From: Alphaproteobacteria bacterium
Lineage (GTDB): Bacteria; Pseudomonadota; Alphaproteobacteria; Rhizobiales; Hyphomicrobiaceae
NCBI GenBank assembly: GCA_022600335.1
Contig: JAHZKN010000313.1
Location: 1-5,295 of the forward strand
Direction: 5' to 3'
Length of the DNA: 5,295 bases
The notes under the pieces were generated by a model. It made no database searches. It was given only the letters and a program-made list of their open reading frames with translations, and had not been told where the DNA came from. Shown here one piece after another: positions 5,258 to 5,295 of this stretch. A program made the position numbers and the translations under genes. The first letter of the stretch is position 1, and each line of letters starts with the position of its first letter.

Positions 5258-5295
5258 ACCTCTGCCGGTGACACAATAGCAGAGACGCCAAAATG

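Larger units (their letters stand above)
5002..5295. other. Spacer upstream of the tRNA, no supported gene
   Basis: These 294 bases hold the likely tRNA promoter (5022-5027, minus strand), an inverted repeat GGCCAA (5196-5201) with TTGGCC (5218-5223), and a perfect palindromic hairpin (5242-5257). Frames here encode proline/arginine-rich peptides that run into the tRNA and show no family features. The window ends exactly on an ATG (5293-5295, plus strand), which could start a gene beyond the edge; no clear Shine-Dalgarno precedes it. Confidence 0.5.

Noticed and set aside
1..5295. CRISPR array, prophage, insertion sequence, toxin-antitoxin or defence locus
   Set aside because: No spaced direct repeats, transposase, integrase, target-site duplication or small toxin-like gene pairs were seen. 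The tRNA shows no adjacent integrase or duplicated 3' end within the window.

Overview
The window looks like chromosomal DNA from an alphaproteobacterium, probably a Hyphomicrobiales-type organism. The evidence is the style of the two secreted NodB-type deacetylases with basic, proline-rich tails, the Leu tRNA sequence, the MsbA-like exporter and the codon use. This placement is inference from protein and tRNA character, not a database match.

Layout. (1) Positions 1-156, minus strand: the first 52 codons of a gene that runs off the left edge, whose product resembles the N-terminal cytosolic domain of an MgtE magnesium transporter. (2) Positions 157-606: a 450-base divergent intergenic region with no convincing gene. 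(3) Positions 607-1647 and 1818-3032, plus strand: two tandem paralogous secreted polysaccharide deacetylases. Each has a signal peptide, a complete NodB catalytic core, two conserved cysteines and a Lys/Arg/Pro-rich C-terminal tail. (4) Positions 3103-4908, minus strand, convergent with the deacetylases: an MsbA-like ABC half-transporter (permease fused to ATPase). It is interrupted by a single in-frame TAG at 4324-4326 but is otherwise intact. (5) Positions 4915-5001, minus strand: tRNA-Leu(GAG) with encoded CCA, 6 bases upstream of the transporter start codon. (6) Positions 5002-5295: a promoter-bearing spacer that ends on an ATG which may begin a gene beyond the window.

How it fits together. 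Three envelope functions are present: probable Mg2+ uptake, periplasmic or exported glycan deacetylation, and probable lipid or drug export across the inner membrane. Only the deacetylase pair looks like a functional unit. An 11-base sequence containing CACGTG occurs, in opposite orientations, upstream of both deacetylase genes and may be a shared operator. The tRNA and the exporter are probably co-transcribed.

I see no phage, transposon, CRISPR array, toxin-antitoxin or defence locus, and no clearly new system. The points most worth checking are the amber-interrupted exporter, the U-U mismatch in the tRNA acceptor stem, the tRNA-to-start-codon spacing, the shared upstream motif, and the tandem deacetylases with strongly basic tails.
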